Source: a bacterium
GTDB taxonomy: Bacteria; Armatimonadota; Fimbriimonadia; Fimbriimonadales; Fimbriimonadaceae
Direction of reading: 5' to 3'
DNA length: 64,000 nt
NCBI GenBank assembly: GCA_027483535.1
Contig: JAIXUN010000002.1
Coordinates: forward strand, 2,294,001-2,358,000
The translations under genes and the position numbers were made by a program. The notes under the pieces were generated by a model. The model was not told where the DNA came from. It saw only the letters and a list, made by a program, of their open reading frames with translations, and did no database searches. This document shows, piece after piece, positions 1 to 8,324 of the stretch (position 1 is its first letter; every line of letters begins with the position of its first letter).

Positions 1-334
1 GGTGCTCCAGAGCCATCTCTTCGTTCTCAGGCCACAGCTCGAACTCACCTTCATCGAAGAAACCGTGCGGACCGTAAATTTTTGATCCTCCACTGATGAG
101 CGCACCATCCCACTTGCCTCGATAGATCACGAACAGGCTGGGGTAGCTCTTAGTGATGGCGACCTCGTTCGAGAACTGGTCGTAAGACCCGTCCATCTTA
201 AAAACGCCGCTCGCGTCGGATCCCCCGCCGGAGATTTCTCCCTGAGCAAAGTGAAGCACGCAGGACATCGTCCCCTTGTATGGCGGTTGGAACCACTGTC
301 CCTTCCACTTGCCAGATTTGTCTCTTAGATCCAT
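1..334 (-). CDS. Hypothetical protein, C-terminus cut off by the window edge
   Basis: An open frame runs leftward from ATG at 334 to the window edge (111 codons visible, no stop). A GGGAAG ribosome-binding site lies just upstream of the ATG. The visible part begins MDLRDKSGKWKG and is rich in Gly, Trp and aromatic residues, with several short beta-strand-like stretches (GTMSCVLHF, SLFVIYRGKWDG). There is no signal peptide and no motif I can assign. The composition resembles small proteins that bind or sense a ligand in a beta-barrel, but that is only an impression. The 136 bp between this start and the end of the next gene hold nothing that I recognise. Confidence 0.6.
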   Translation of the reverse strand, partial: MDLRDKSGKWKGQWFQPPYKGTMSCVLHFAQGEISGGGSDASGVFKMDGSYDQFSNEVAITKSYPSLFVIYRGKWDGALISGGSKIYGPHGFFDEGEFELWPENEEMALEH

Positions 335-470
335 CTTCCCGTCACCTTTCCCTTATTCCGAATTCCGTTTGCCATTCGACGGGTTCACTTTCATTAAACG
401 ATATCCGGGAACGAAAACGTCTCCTATCCCGGAAAACTCATGACATGAGCGGCGTAAGAAGTGGATAAAG

Positions 471-1418
471 TTATTCCCCTGCATTGACGCCGCACTGAGC
501 CAAGTAGTCGTTGACTCGCTCAACGGCGTTGGGAAGTTCGCCGCGACAATCGGCCCCGCCTTCATACTCCACGAGGATAGGCGTCAGTTCTAATAGACAA
601 CCCGACTCCTTCAACGCTTCCAAAGCGGGAAGAATAGGAACCCAGCCCGCCCCAACGGGACAGCCGTAGGCATACGATCCATCCGGCCGATCGTAACGAG
701 GTCGGGTGGAGGTCTCCTCGGCCACGAGGATGTCGTACGGGACGGACTCTGACGAGAAGTCTTTCACGTGGATCAACTTCACGTGCGGAGCCAGGAGGCG
801 CGCCGCCTCAACCGGATCATGCCCCGCAAGGGCGAAGTTTCCGATATCGAACGTGACGCCGAGCGCATCCGAACCCGTTTTGCGTTGAACCCGATCTAAG
901 AGTTCCAGAAGGGGCTCGGGCGAGCCGTAACTTCGTCCGTGATTCTCCAGGCCGAGGGAGACCCCTTTGTCCGCGGCGTCTTCGACGGCTCGACAAAGCC
1001 CTTCAAACACTCGCTGATCGGCTTTCTCGGGGTTCGCCCAATCGTCGGGGAGGTCGCCTGCAAAGATGCGAACCACCGAACCTCCAAACTCCGAGGCTAG
1101 CCGGGTGCCTAAGTCGATCTTTGAAACCTCCACCTCCCAACGCATGGGATCGTTGAAGACGAAGTTGTTGGTCACCGCGACGGCGTCAATCGTGACCTTG
1201 GCGCGCAACAGAGATTCGGCGGCACCGGAAAGAGCGGTGTCCAGTTCGTCCTCCGTTGGAAGACGGTCGCGCACCGTTCCTACCGGATAAAGAAAGGCAT
1301 CGAGGATATCGATCGAAGAGGCACCCGCGTAACCCGCAAAGGTCGCAAAGCGGGAAAAGGGCATGTCACCCTGGCGCCAAAGGGGTAAGACGCTGTACCA
1401 GCAGATTCCTACCCCCAT
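471..1418 (-). CDS. Sugar phosphate isomerase/epimerase family protein (xylose isomerase-like TIM barrel)
   Basis: This 315-residue protein has the landmarks of the AP-endonuclease-2/xylose-isomerase-like TIM barrel: an SLGLENHG strand with the metal-ligand Glu (about residue 158), VTFDIGN with Asp and Asn, and LIHVKDF with the His of the next strand. Family members isomerise or epimerise sugars or inositol derivatives with a divalent metal. The substrate cannot be told from sequence. It starts at ATG 1418, only 10 bp after the stop of nuoN and on the same strand, so it is probably the last gene of the nuo transcript. I see no functional link to respiration, and the co-transcription may be incidental. 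There is no signal peptide, so it should be cytoplasmic. Confidence 0.8.
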   Translation of the reverse strand: MGVGICWYSVLPLWRQGDMPFSRFATFAGYAGASSIDILDAFLYPVGTVRDRLPTEDELDTALSGAAESLLRAKVTIDAVAVTNNFVFNDPMRWEVEVSKIDLGTRLASEFGGSVVRIFAGDLPDDWANPEKADQRVFEGLCRAVEDAADKGVSLGLENHGRSYGSPEPLLELLDRVQRKTGSDALGVTFDIGNFALAGHDPVEAARLLAPHVKLIHVKDFSSESVPYDILVAEETSTRPRYDRPDGSYAYGCPVGAGWVPILPALEALKESGCLLELTPILVEYEGGADCRGELPNAVERVNDYLAQCGVNAGE

Positions 1419-1428
1419 CGGCGTGCGA

Positions 1429-2895
1429 TTAGCGGACCCCGAGGGCGACCATCAGCGGCGACATCATGAAGGTGATGAGCAATCCACCGACGAGGCACGC
1501 CACAAAGGTTCCTTGAAGCAGGGGCCCAACCTTTGCCAGCTTCGCGCCCGCCACTTCGTCTTGAGCGTCTTGCTTGGCGTACATCGCAGAAAGGATCGGG
1601 AAGTAGTATCCGACGCTGATAACCGAGTTGATCGCGAGCGAAATCGCGAGCCAGGTCTGCTTCGCCGCGAGCGCATCGTTAAAGAGCAGGATCTTTCCGA
1701 AGAAGCCCGGAAGCGGCGGCAATCCGATAAGCGAAAGGATAAAGACCGAAAGGCAGAAAGCGGCGAACGGCTTTTGGCTCGCGAGCCCCAGCAGGTCCTC
1801 GACCGTGCTTCCTTCCTTGCCACCCTTCGCCAAAAGCGACAGGATGCCGAAGATTCCGCCCGTAATGACGGTGTAAGAAAGAACGTAGAAGCCGACCGAT
1901 TGCAAGCCAAGCTCGAAAACCTTGGCGTGGGCGATGATCCCGATCAGCACGTACCCAGCGTTGGCGATCGATGAGAACGCAAACAGTCGTTTCAGGTTCT
2001 TCTCTCGCAGACCCATGAGATTGCCCAAGGTCATGGTGAGAATCGCAATCACGGTGAGAGCCGGAACAAACAGATCGGTGTACGTTTGGTAGCAGGAGAC
2101 AAACCGAAACATCGCCAAGAACGCGGCGGCTTTTGCACCCGTTGCCATGTATGCGGTCACGTTGGTCGGTGCGCCTTGGTAGACGTCAGGGGTCCAGGTG
2201 TGGAACGGAACAAGGCTCGCCTTGAACCCGAGGCCGACCGTGACAAGCGCGAGGCCCGCCACCATGAGCATCTTGGTCTCTTCTTCAGGAGCGGCGGCGA
2301 AGCCGAGGATAACCTTGTACTCCAGCTTGCCCGTGGCTCCGTAGAGCAGCGCGATTCCCATGAGAAGGAAGCAGGTGGCGAACGATCCCAGGAGGAAGTA
2401 TTTCATCGCCGACTCCTCAGAGGTCGCCTCACCTCGGCTCATGCCCGCCATGACGTAGAGGGAGATCGAAAGAATTTCCAGACCGACGAACAGCACGAGC
2501 AGGTTCTCGGTGCTCACCATCATCACGCCGCCCAGGGCCGACCACAGGAGCAACGGATAGAACTCGCCGAACGGAATGCGCTTGTTACGCAGATAGGGTT
2601 CTGAGAAAAGGGTTACCACGAGCGCGCCAAGACAGACTCCCACTGAGCCCACGTGCGCGATGGCATCGAAGATCACGAACTCGCCGGCCGTTGAGCCGGA
2701 ACCGTTGGCGGCGTTGTTAAACACCGCGCCGATAGCCGCGATGAGTCCAAGCACCGTCACGACAACGATCGCGTCGTTCTTCTCATTCGGTCGACCGATA
2801 TCCATGAGCAGTGCAAACATGCCCGAAACGGCGAGGATGATGAGCGGCATCATCCACTGGAATTCGATCAAGGGTAGGTCGATCTTAAATGGCAT
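1429..2895 (-). CDS. nuoN: NADH-quinone oxidoreductase subunit N
   Basis: A 488-residue polytopic membrane protein of the MrpD-like antiporter family, the proximal of the three antiporter-like subunits in the membrane arm of complex I. It has about 14 hydrophobic helices. A Glu in a transmembrane helix (GLEILSISLYVMAG) and the Lys/Pro-rich segment GFKASLVPFHTWTPDVYQGAP are the typical proton-channel signatures. Length is normal for NuoN (about 480-500). Its ATG at 2895 lies inside the 3' end of the URO-D-like gene (11-bp overlap), which suggests translational coupling. It is the last nuo gene of this operon. Confidence 0.97.
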   Translation of the reverse strand: MPFKIDLPLIEFQWMMPLIILAVSGMFALLMDIGRPNEKNDAIVVVTVLGLIAAIGAVFNNAANGSGSTAGEFVIFDAIAHVGSVGVCLGALVVTLFSEPYLRNKRIPFGEFYPLLLWSALGGVMMVSTENLLVLFVGLEILSISLYVMAGMSRGEATSEESAMKYFLLGSFATCFLLMGIALLYGATGKLEYKVILGFAAAPEEETKMLMVAGLALVTVGLGFKASLVPFHTWTPDVYQGAPTNVTAYMATGAKAAAFLAMFRFVSCYQTYTDLFVPALTVIAILTMTLGNLMGLREKNLKRLFAFSSIANAGYVLIGIIAHAKVFELGLQSVGFYVLSYTVITGGIFGILSLLAKGGKEGSTVEDLLGLASQKPFAAFCLSVFILSLIGLPPLPGFFGKILLFNDALAAKQTWLAISLAINSVISVGYYFPILSAMYAKQDAQDEVAGAKLAKVGPLLQGTFVACLVGGLLITFMMSPLMVALGVR

Positions 2896-3553
2896 GAACG
2901 GGTTCCTTTTCCAGTAAAGCGGCTAAGTTTTCGCTGGGCGTCAGCCCGGTAACAAGGCGAACTTCGGACTCCGGATCGGAGCTGAGTTGGGCTCCCGATC
3001 GAAGTGTGCGGACGTAGGCGGCATCAAAGGTGCTCGCTTCAACATCCCAGGCAAAGAGGTGAGCAGGAAGGTCACTGACGAAGTCGATATAGACGTCGTC
3101 GTTACCCGCCACGAAAACGACATTCAGGCGAGCGTCCGACCATGCTTCCAAGATTTCTCGGTCGACTTCCAGATAGTGCCCACCGTACTGCATGGGGGTG
3201 CAGAAGGAGCCCCTTGCGCCGAGCAGAACGTAAAAGATCCCGTCGGCTCCGCGCTCAAGAGCCTGAAGACCCTGGTCGATCACTTCTTGTCGAAGCGATT
3301 GAAGAATGGCATCTCCTTTTGAAGGGTCGGCATCCAACTCGCTGTTGAGGTCGATTCCTTTCGCAAGCGCCTGGCCGAACGGATTCACAACTTGGACGAG
3401 CACCGCCTGATCGCCTGCCGAGAAGTCGGCAAGGTCTTTGAGCACAATCGCATCAGACGCATCCGAAGCAGATGCACCCGGCCATACGATCACCGGCTTT
3501 TGATCGACCTCGCCCCCGCGAGCGGCGGCAACCAGACGCTCTCGCGATGTCAT
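2885..3553 (-). CDS. Short uroporphyrinogen decarboxylase (URO-D)-like protein inside the nuo operon
   Basis: This 222-residue protein starts TSRERLVAAARGG, the usual beginning of URO-D/MtaA-type proteins, and continues with QGLQALERGADGIFYVLLGARG, like the strand that carries substrate residues in the family. Typical members have 330-360 residues, so about a third is missing, mostly from the middle and end of the barrel. It overlaps nuoM by 4 nt (ATGA) and nuoN by 11 nt, so it is translated within the complex I operon. Its role is unknown. It could be a divergent enzyme, a heme-related factor or an assembly factor. The family call is by pattern only; I am fairly sure that the gene is real because the overlaps and the intact frame argue against decay. 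Confidence 0.65.
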   Translation of the reverse strand: MTSRERLVAAARGGEVDQKPVIVWPGASASDASDAIVLKDLADFSAGDQAVLVQVVNPFGQALAKGIDLNSELDADPSKGDAILQSLRQEVIDQGLQALERGADGIFYVLLGARGSFCTPMQYGGHYLEVDREILEAWSDARLNVVFVAGNDDVYIDFVSDLPAHLFAWDVEASTFDAAYVRTLRSGAQLSSDPESEVRLVTGLTPSENLAALLEKEPVHAI

Positions 3554-5328
3554 TGAGTGGAATCGGCTCCTTCGGAGGTGGCTTGTAACTCGTTCTGTTC
3601 GACGGCTCTTTCGAGGTCTTTTTGGGTTGGGTGCAACTTAGGAGCGCTGATCAGCGATCCATCGACCTGGCGCGCTCCGACGGTCGCAATCGCTCGGTCC
3701 TCTAGAATAACCAGCGATCCCGGTGCGAGGGCATTCTCGCCCGAAGTGATCTCGTGGTCTAGTTCCGCCCAAATCGGTCGCTCGTTCACCGCGTTGATCG
3801 CCATCAATCGAGTCGCCTGAAGGCTAACGTCCATGTCTCGCTGAACGCGACCCGGGGCAATTCCAAAGACGATCAGCAAACCAACGAGGATGCCGCCTGT
3901 TACCAACTCGCCCGCTGTCAGGTCCTTGATCGGCTCGCTCCCCTCCTCTGCCTTCCCGTAGAAGAGCTTTTGGAACATGTAGAGCATGTAAACCGCGCTG
4001 AGAACCACACCGAATCCGGCAATCGCGGCGACTCCAACTTGCAGCCCGTTGATTCCCTCAACCGAGGCTTGGAAAGCTCCCATCAGCGCGAGGAACTCGC
4101 CCACAAATCCGCTCGTTCCGGGCAAGCCCACGTTGGCGAGCATCACCAGCAGGAAGAGCGTCGCGAAGTAGGGCATTTGTCGCTTGAGCGCACCGAACGA
4201 ACTGAGGTCTTGGGTTCCCTTTCGCTGATACAGGAACGAGAGCAACACGAACGTTGCCGCACCCACCAGTCCAAGGTTGAACTGTTGGAAAGCCGCACCT
4301 GCAACTCCGTTGGAGGTGAGAGAGAAGAGCCCGACCACCACAAAGCCAACGTGGCTGACCGTTGCGAACGCCATGAGCTTGTTGGCGCCCTGCTGACCCG
4401 CCGCGACGATTCCACCGTAAATGATGCCAACGGCTCCGATGAGCATCAGGGTCGGAACCGCCGTGCCGATGACGTCTGGGAAGAGAGGTAGGCAGAAGCG
4501 GAAGAGACCGTAAGTTCCGAGCTTGATGACCACGCCGCCTACGAGCGCCGCGATCGGCGCGTGTCGATAGGTCGAGGTCAACCAGCTATGGAACGGCACG
4601 CCCGGCGACTTCACGAGGAAGGCCAGCGCGAAGGCCCAGAAGATCGGTGCTTGAAGACCCATCGCCTTCGCCCACAGGGTGCCGTTTGCGACCGAAGCTT
4701 GGATATCCAGCAGGTGGAAGGAAAGCTTGCCCGATGCCTGTAACTGGAGTTGGCTCAGCAGGACGATGCCCACGAGCATCAGAATCGAACCCGCGAACAA
4801 CGCGGCGAAGTAGCGAATCGATGCCTTCTTTCGAGCCTCAACTTCGCTTCCCTGACTTCCCCATCCAAGGATGAGCAGGGCGACCGGAGCCAGCGAGAGT
4901 TCGAAGAACGTGTAGAACAGAACGAGATCGAGCGCTGCAAAAACGCCGAGCATCGTCGTTTCCAGCGCGAGAATCAGTGCAAAGAACGACGCCGGGCGTT
5001 CTACCTTCGAATCACCCACCAGCACGGCAAAGACGCCCAGCAAAGCGGTGAGTGCGAACATCCAAAGCGACATTCCATCCAATCCAACGCTGTAGGAAAT
5101 GCCCAGAGCGGGCATCCAATCGAAGCGCTCGCCGAATTGGAAGTGGAAGGTTCCAGCCTTAAAGGTCTGAACCAACTGGAATGCGCCGAGCAAGGTGACC
5201 AGGGAAACTCCCAGCGCCATCGGCTTCGCAAACTTCGCCACCGTTTTCGGCAGCAACATCAGGATGAGCGCGCCAATGAACGGGAACCAGATAATGGCGC
5301 TTAAGATTTTTGATCCAGACTCGATCAC
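3550..5328 (-). CDS. nuoM: NADH-quinone oxidoreductase subunit M with a C-terminal extension
   Basis: A 592-residue antiporter-like subunit of complex I. About 14 transmembrane helices cover residues 1-510. Signatures include YTFFELSLAPVALLILGWG (channel Glu) and AFALAFLVKSPGVPFHSWLTSTYRHAP (channel Lys and loop). It starts at GTG 5328, overlapping the nuoL stop (GTGA). NuoM is usually about 500 residues. Here roughly 80 extra hydrophilic residues follow the last helix, including a small stretch like a beta-hairpin (GSLVILEDRAIATVGARQVDG), probably on one face of the membrane arm. The extension has no recognised motif. Confidence 0.97.
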   Translation of the reverse strand: MIESGSKILSAIIWFPFIGALILMLLPKTVAKFAKPMALGVSLVTLLGAFQLVQTFKAGTFHFQFGERFDWMPALGISYSVGLDGMSLWMFALTALLGVFAVLVGDSKVERPASFFALILALETTMLGVFAALDLVLFYTFFELSLAPVALLILGWGSQGSEVEARKKASIRYFAALFAGSILMLVGIVLLSQLQLQASGKLSFHLLDIQASVANGTLWAKAMGLQAPIFWAFALAFLVKSPGVPFHSWLTSTYRHAPIAALVGGVVIKLGTYGLFRFCLPLFPDVIGTAVPTLMLIGAVGIIYGGIVAAGQQGANKLMAFATVSHVGFVVVGLFSLTSNGVAGAAFQQFNLGLVGAATFVLLSFLYQRKGTQDLSSFGALKRQMPYFATLFLLVMLANVGLPGTSGFVGEFLALMGAFQASVEGINGLQVGVAAIAGFGVVLSAVYMLYMFQKLFYGKAEEGSEPIKDLTAGELVTGGILVGLLIVFGIAPGRVQRDMDVSLQATRLMAINAVNERPIWAELDHEITSGENALAPGSLVILEDRAIATVGARQVDGSLISAPKLHPTQKDLERAVEQNELQATSEGADSTQ

Positions 5329-7430
5329 GATTTGCCTCCGTTAAGGGTGCCCCAGATGAGATAGGCGCTGAGTGCCAGAGTTCCGACCACCATGACGAGG
5401 GCATAGAACCGAACGTAGCCCGTTTGGACCTTTCTTATTCCCTCTCCCATGCCATCGGCAACCGAGGTGACGACCGATCCGGCCCCTTCCACCAGTCCTC
5501 GCTCCAGGCTGGAAGCCACTCCGCGAGCAAACTCTCCGCCGCCGTCAACCGCTGCGGTGACGACACCACCGTCAAAACCAAACTGCTTGGCTGCGGCGAG
5601 TCGGAACTTGCTCCACTTGGATTCGTCCCATCCTTCCTTTGCAGGGAGGCCCTTCAGGTAGATCGCAAGCCCGGCGCCGATTCCCAACACCGTCGCGGTA
5701 ATCGAAAGTGCCATCAGGTTGAGACCGAACGGTAAGTGATGGGGGTGGACCTCAACCTTGCCAAGAATGGGTAGGTCGTTCGGATAGAGCCACTTGTAGA
5801 AGACATCGTGGTGGTGCATCAGGTAGCCGCCACCTGCCGATAAGATCGCCAGAACCACGAGCGGGAACCACATGCTGAACGGAACCTCTCGAGGCTTATG
5901 GTCACCCGTGAGTCCGTGATGATGGTCATCATCCGAATGCTCGTCGTGACCATGCTCGTCGCCATCATGATGCGCATGATGAGCAACCGGTAGATCTGTC
6001 CACCGAGGCTTGCCCATGAAGGTCATGAGCGTCATTCGCGTCATGTAGAACGCGGTGAGCAGCGCAGTGAAGAGACCGATCCAGCCCGCAAGAACGCTCA
6101 CGTTGTAACCGGAGAGGAGCGCATGCTTATTCTCAAGGGCCGCACCTAGAATCGCTTCTTTACTGAAAAAGCCGCTGAGCCCCGGCACACCAGAGATCGC
6201 AAGCCAACCAATGAACATGGTTCCAAAGGTGATCGGCAGGTACTTATAGAGACCCCCGTAGTGGCGCATGTCCTGCTCATGGGACATCGCGTGGATCACT
6301 GCACCCGCGCCAAGGAACAAGAGAGCCTTGAAGAACGCGTGAGTGGTGACGTGGAACATGCCCGCCCAGTAAGCACCCGCTCCGCAAGCAATGAACATGA
6401 ATCCAAGCTGCGAAACCGTGGAGTACGCCAGAACCTTCTTGATGTCGGTCTGACCAAACGCGATCAACGCCGCAAAGACGGCCGTAAAGGCGCCTACGAT
6501 CACAATGATTCCGCTCGCGATAGGCGACATCTCGAACACGACGTGCATTCGGTTGAGAAGCACCACGCCGGAGGTGACCATCGTGGCCGCGTGAATGAGC
6601 GCCGAGACCGGAGTTGGACCCGCCATAGCATCGGGGAGCCAAAGGTAGAGAGGAAACTGAGCCGACTTTCCGCAGGCTCCCACGAACAAGAGCAGGCCGA
6701 TTGCAGTTGCCAATCCAGGGTTGTTCTTCAGAACAATCTCCAACATCGGCAGGATGTTGTCGTAGCTGAGCAGCCGACCGTCGACGATGTTCTTTCCGAA
6801 GTCGGTGGTCATGGTGGCGACCACGATCAAGAACATTCCGAGCGTAAGGCCCCAGTCACCGATTCGGTTAACGATGAACGCTTTGTTCGCCGCCTTCGCG
6901 TTTTCCAGATCGTGGTACCAGAAGCCGATCAGGAGGTAGCTGCAAAGTCCAACGCCTTCCCAACCCACGAACAGCAGGGGCAAGTTGTTCCCAAGAACAA
7001 GGACCAGCATCGCCACCACAAAGAGGTTGAGGTAGCTGAAGAATCGAGGGTAGTCCTTGTCTTCCGCCATGTAGCCCGTGGCGTAAAGGTGAATCAACGC
7101 GCCGATGCCCGTGATGATGAGCACCATCGTCATCGAGAGCGGATCGAGGAGGAACTCGAACGGCACCTTGATGCCGAGAGTGTCGATCCAAGTCGGTCCG
7201 GTCACTACCACCGATCGCTGCGGAGCGGGTGTGTTGACCATCGCTTGCATGGCCATGACGCCCGCAACGAAGGAGAGCACAATCGGACCAACGGCAAAGA
7301 TTCCCAGAACGCGCTTGCCCGCTTTATCGCCGAGCCGTCGAAGGATCGATCCACCGAAGAAGCTCTGGAAAAGGAATCCGAGAATGGGCAGACCAAGGAT
7401 CGCCCACACCAATAGTTCTAAATTCTCCAT
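5325..7430 (-). CDS. nuoL: NADH-quinone oxidoreductase subunit L with a histidine-rich loop
   Basis: A 701-residue distal antiporter-like subunit of complex I with the amphipathic lateral-helix C-terminus expected of NuoL. Signatures include VGWEGVGLCSYLLIGFW with the channel Glu and SAQFPLYLWLPDAMAGPTPVSALIHAATMV. A strong GAGGAG ribosome-binding site precedes ATG 7430. Around residues 483-507 (about bases 5912-5985) a hydrophilic loop is extremely rich in His, Asp and Glu (HHAHHDGDEHGHDEHS and following residues). It lies between helices near the C-terminal part and could bind metal ions, but this is a guess from composition. The lateral helix and anchoring helix follow (from about residue 620 to the end). 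Confidence 0.97.
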   Translation of the reverse strand: MENLELLVWAILGLPILGFLFQSFFGGSILRRLGDKAGKRVLGIFAVGPIVLSFVAGVMAMQAMVNTPAPQRSVVVTGPTWIDTLGIKVPFEFLLDPLSMTMVLIITGIGALIHLYATGYMAEDKDYPRFFSYLNLFVVAMLVLVLGNNLPLLFVGWEGVGLCSYLLIGFWYHDLENAKAANKAFIVNRIGDWGLTLGMFLIVVATMTTDFGKNIVDGRLLSYDNILPMLEIVLKNNPGLATAIGLLLFVGACGKSAQFPLYLWLPDAMAGPTPVSALIHAATMVTSGVVLLNRMHVVFEMSPIASGIIVIVGAFTAVFAALIAFGQTDIKKVLAYSTVSQLGFMFIACGAGAYWAGMFHVTTHAFFKALLFLGAGAVIHAMSHEQDMRHYGGLYKYLPITFGTMFIGWLAISGVPGLSGFFSKEAILGAALENKHALLSGYNVSVLAGWIGLFTALLTAFYMTRMTLMTFMGKPRWTDLPVAHHAHHDGDEHGHDEHSDDDHHHGLTGDHKPREVPFSMWFPLVVLAILSAGGGYLMHHHDVFYKWLYPNDLPILGKVEVHPHHLPFGLNLMALSITATVLGIGAGLAIYLKGLPAKEGWDESKWSKFRLAAAKQFGFDGGVVTAAVDGGGEFARGVASSLERGLVEGAGSVVTSVADGMGEGIRKVQTGYVRFYALVMVVGTLALSAYLIWGTLNGGKS

Positions 7431-7440
7431 TCTTCTCCTC

Positions 7441-7809
7441 TTAGCTCTTCAGCAGGTTGAGTTCGTCGACGTCGATGTTGTCTCGAAGTCGGTAGATGGC
7501 CATGATGATGCCGAGCCCGACGGCGACTTCAGCAGCGGCGACGGCCATGATGAAGACGACCATCATTTGTCCGCCAATGGCTCGATCCGCAGCGGCGAGG
7601 GCTTGTCGACTTCCCTCTTGAACCGACGGATCCACCATCGCAAACTTGTATCGAGCGAACGATAGGAACGTAAGGTTCACCGCGTTCAGCATCAGCTCGA
7701 TGCACATGAAGATGACAATCGGGTTTCGCCGAATGATGACGCCCGCTGCCCCCGTGCAGAACATGAAAACGGCGAGTGCCAAATAGGCGCCTAAGGGAAC
7801 TCCAACCAT
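7441..7809 (-). CDS. nuoK: NADH-quinone oxidoreductase subunit K
   Basis: A 122-residue protein with three transmembrane helices, the usual NuoK topology. The conserved membrane Glu residues are visible in [16 protein letters not shown] and in [13 protein letters not shown]. These carry protons in the E-channel of the membrane arm. Normal NuoK is about 100 residues; the extra length is a 20-residue hydrophilic insert between helices 2 and 3 ([20 protein letters not shown]). The ATG overlaps the nuoJ stop by one base (TAATG), so translation is coupled. Confidence 0.97.
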   Translation of the reverse strand: MVGVPLGAYLALAVFMFCTGAAGVIIRRNPIVIFMCIELMLNAVNLTFLSFARYKFAMVDPSVQEGSRQALAAADRAIGGQMMVVFIMAVAAAEVAVGLGIIMAIYRLRDNIDVDELNLLKS

Positions 7810-8324
7810 TACGAGATCCTCCGCTTTGCAAGCAAGATAGAACCGACGACTCCAACCAACAGCAAAATTGCAACGCCTTCAAAAGGCACCGTGTACTGCG
7901 TGAACAAGAAGCTACCAACCGCCTGAGGCGATCCGTAATTCGGCAGCACCTTCTTAGCGTCATCCACCTTCATAAAGTTGGGCACGACGACCGCCGCGAG
8001 CATTCCCGCCAGCGAGACGCCCAACGCAATTCCGATCGGCTGCTTGATGTCTTTCTTCTCATCGAACAACTGCAGCGAACCGAGGTTCAGCAGCATGATC
8101 ACGAAGAGGAACAGCACCATGATCGCACCCGCGTAAACCACGATCTGCGTGATGCCGAGCATCTCTGCCTGAAGCGTGAAGTAAAGGAAAGCGAGCAGAA
8201 AGAAGTTAACGACCAAACACAGCGCGCTGCGCACCGCGTTTTTGGAAGCAACAACTCCAATCGCCGCGAGTGCGGCCGGACCCGCCAGGGCACCGAAAAC
8301 CAACAGATTCGGCGTGATGCTCAT
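7809..8324 (-). CDS. nuoJ: NADH-quinone oxidoreductase subunit J
   Basis: A 171-residue protein with five hydrophobic helices. The motif [26 protein letters not shown] is the conserved TM3 signature of NuoJ, whose pi-bulge helix links the quinone site to the proton channels. The ATG overlaps the nuoH stop (ATGA, 8321-8324). In most bacteria nuoI lies between nuoH and nuoJ. Here the two genes touch, so there is no room for it. Confidence 0.96.
   Translation of the reverse strand: MSITPNLLVFGALAGPAALAAIGVVASKNAVRSALCLVVNFFLLAFLYFTLQAEMLGITQIVVYAGAIMVLFLFVIMLLNLGSLQLFDEKKDIKQPIGIALGVSLAGMLAAVVVPNFMKVDDAKKVLPNYGSPQAVGSFLFTQYTVPFEGVAILLLVGVVGSILLAKRRIS

Noticed and set aside
6261-7415. A 384-codon rightward frame opposite nuoL
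   Set aside because: Its composition (many His, Arg, Glu, Asp) is that of an antisense shadow; nuoL is certain.
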